Under the pieces are notes generated by a model. That model ran no database searches and was not told the DNA's origin. It was given only the letters and a program-made list of their open reading frames with translations. From contig NC_091147.1 in the NCBI RefSeq assembly GCF_041381155.1, positions 16,529,318 to 16,593,317 of the forward strand: 64,000 nucleotides of DNA, in the 5' to 3' direction. Positions 63,200 through 64,000 of this stretch are shown one piece after another. Position numbers and translations under genes: made by a program. This DNA comes from Argopecten irradians. Lineage: Eukaryota > Mollusca > Bivalvia > Pectinida > Pectinidae. How positions within the stretch are numbered: position 1 is the first letter of the stretch; every line of letters starts with the position of its first letter.

Positions 63200-63724
63200 C
63201 TGGTAAACATAAAACATGAGCTCAAACACAAATCCTTTGGAAATAATCATTCAAAGCACAACATGAATGCACAATCATCAGTAAGAGCGCTTGATTGTGA
63301 ATTTAATATGTATTCATGAATGTGTTGAAAATAACTGTAAGGTTATTCGAAATATTGTATTCAGGAAAGTAAATTGGTTTACAGTAAGCTCAATTCAAGA
63401 TGTAGCAAAAGATTATTTTGGTCCTGCAAAGCATATGATAGAATCACCTTAATTTAATGTAATGCTACAGCCACAATGATTGGCCGATATCCGGTAATAG
63501 GGTGTAATCAGGAGTACATCGCTGGTTTTGGCCATTTTTCCGACATCAGACAACACCGGTCAAAAAATTTGTCACACATCATATATATAAAATGGAGGCT
63601 GTGTGGTAAAATCGTACGGTTTCTGTTTCCAAAGAGACTTTTTTGGGGCCAGATATGATGTCCGGGTGATAACCGGCCTATTCACGGGACATTGTTCAAA
63701 TATTGCCCAAGTATTTTACAGACA
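63200..63724. other. PANK4 intron or flank, no exon recognised
   Basis: No further PANK4 exon is recognised on the minus strand. The GATATCCGG...GATAACCGG half-matches (63487-63675) hint at a small TIR element. Confidence 0.35.
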
Positions 63725-64000
63725 ACAAGAGGCCCATGGGCCTTAGCGGTCACCTGAGTTCAGACATAGAATGAAACAAAGACATGCATATAAACGCTAT
63801 AAATATATATTGGCCCATCAGGCCCTTGAAGTCAGTCGGTGATTTTATAAATTTTTAATCTATGAAGATTATTTGGTTCCATCAAATCTGTGAATTCAGG
63901 AGAAAGATTTTTGAAATGTTATCCATTTTGACCCCTTTTGGCCCCACCCCTCTCGCCCCTGGGGGTCGGCCAGGACCAATATGGATATGATGTTAAATGC
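63725..64000 (+). mobile_element. Pearl-like element, cut by the window end
   Basis: The left end AACAAGAGGCCCATGGGCCT continues TAGCGGTCACCTGAG, as in 15391 and 56574. The beginning of a core resembling the 15.4 kb type follows (TTTTGGCCCCACCCCTCTCG then CCCCTGGGGGTC). Confidence 0.7.

Overview
This window looks like nuclear DNA from a bivalve mollusc. The genes are intron-rich with GT/AG junctions, the background is AT-rich, and there is a C1q-domain gene of the kind expanded in bivalves. Several interspersed elements have tandem cores of about 150 to 170 bp, an ACGG-type microsatellite and hairpin ends, as in the 'pearl' elements described from bivalves. No rRNA, CRISPR array or bacterial-type operon is visible. 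The species is not identified.

Layout. 0-0.7 kb: a decayed Crypton-like tyrosine recombinase. 1.6-5.2 kb (+): a four-exon gene whose spliced product reads as a beta-trefoil protein of the FGF/interleukin-1 type. 6.5-7.5 kb (-): an intronless secreted coiled-coil C1q protein. 8.6-10.7 kb (-): an unrecognised multi-exon gene with an 82-bp satellite in one intron. 12.2-13.4 kb: diverged tandem repeats. 15.4-17.8 kb: a long pearl-like element. 18.2-25.0 kb (-): a complete-looking SLC16 (monocarboxylate-transporter family) gene, with a possible extra 5' exon at 28.2 kb. 25-33 kb: mostly MITE-type repeats. 33.3-50.8 kb (+): a very large mucin-like single-pass membrane protein gene. It runs from a signal-peptide exon through a microexon and a 7-residue-repeat exon to one giant exon with about 340 copies of an 8-residue repeat and about 95 copies of a 10-residue repeat, ending in a membrane anchor and basic tail. 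51-61 kb: repeats, including a MITE with a clear target duplication and a pearl-like element nested in a TIR element. 62.0-63.2 kb (-): the last two exons of PANK4. The window ends inside another pearl-like element.

The genes are independent units and no shared pathway is evident. Two (C1q, mucin) are extracellular or surface proteins of the immune or mucosal kind, one may be a leaderless cytokine or growth factor, and two are metabolic (SLC16, PANK4). The most unusual content is the beta-trefoil gene, the mucin gene with its three unrelated repeat domains, and the PANK4 intron whose two ends carry repeats resembling its own splice junctions. Exon structures were read by eye from frame, splice motif and phase. 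They have not been tested against transcripts or databases.
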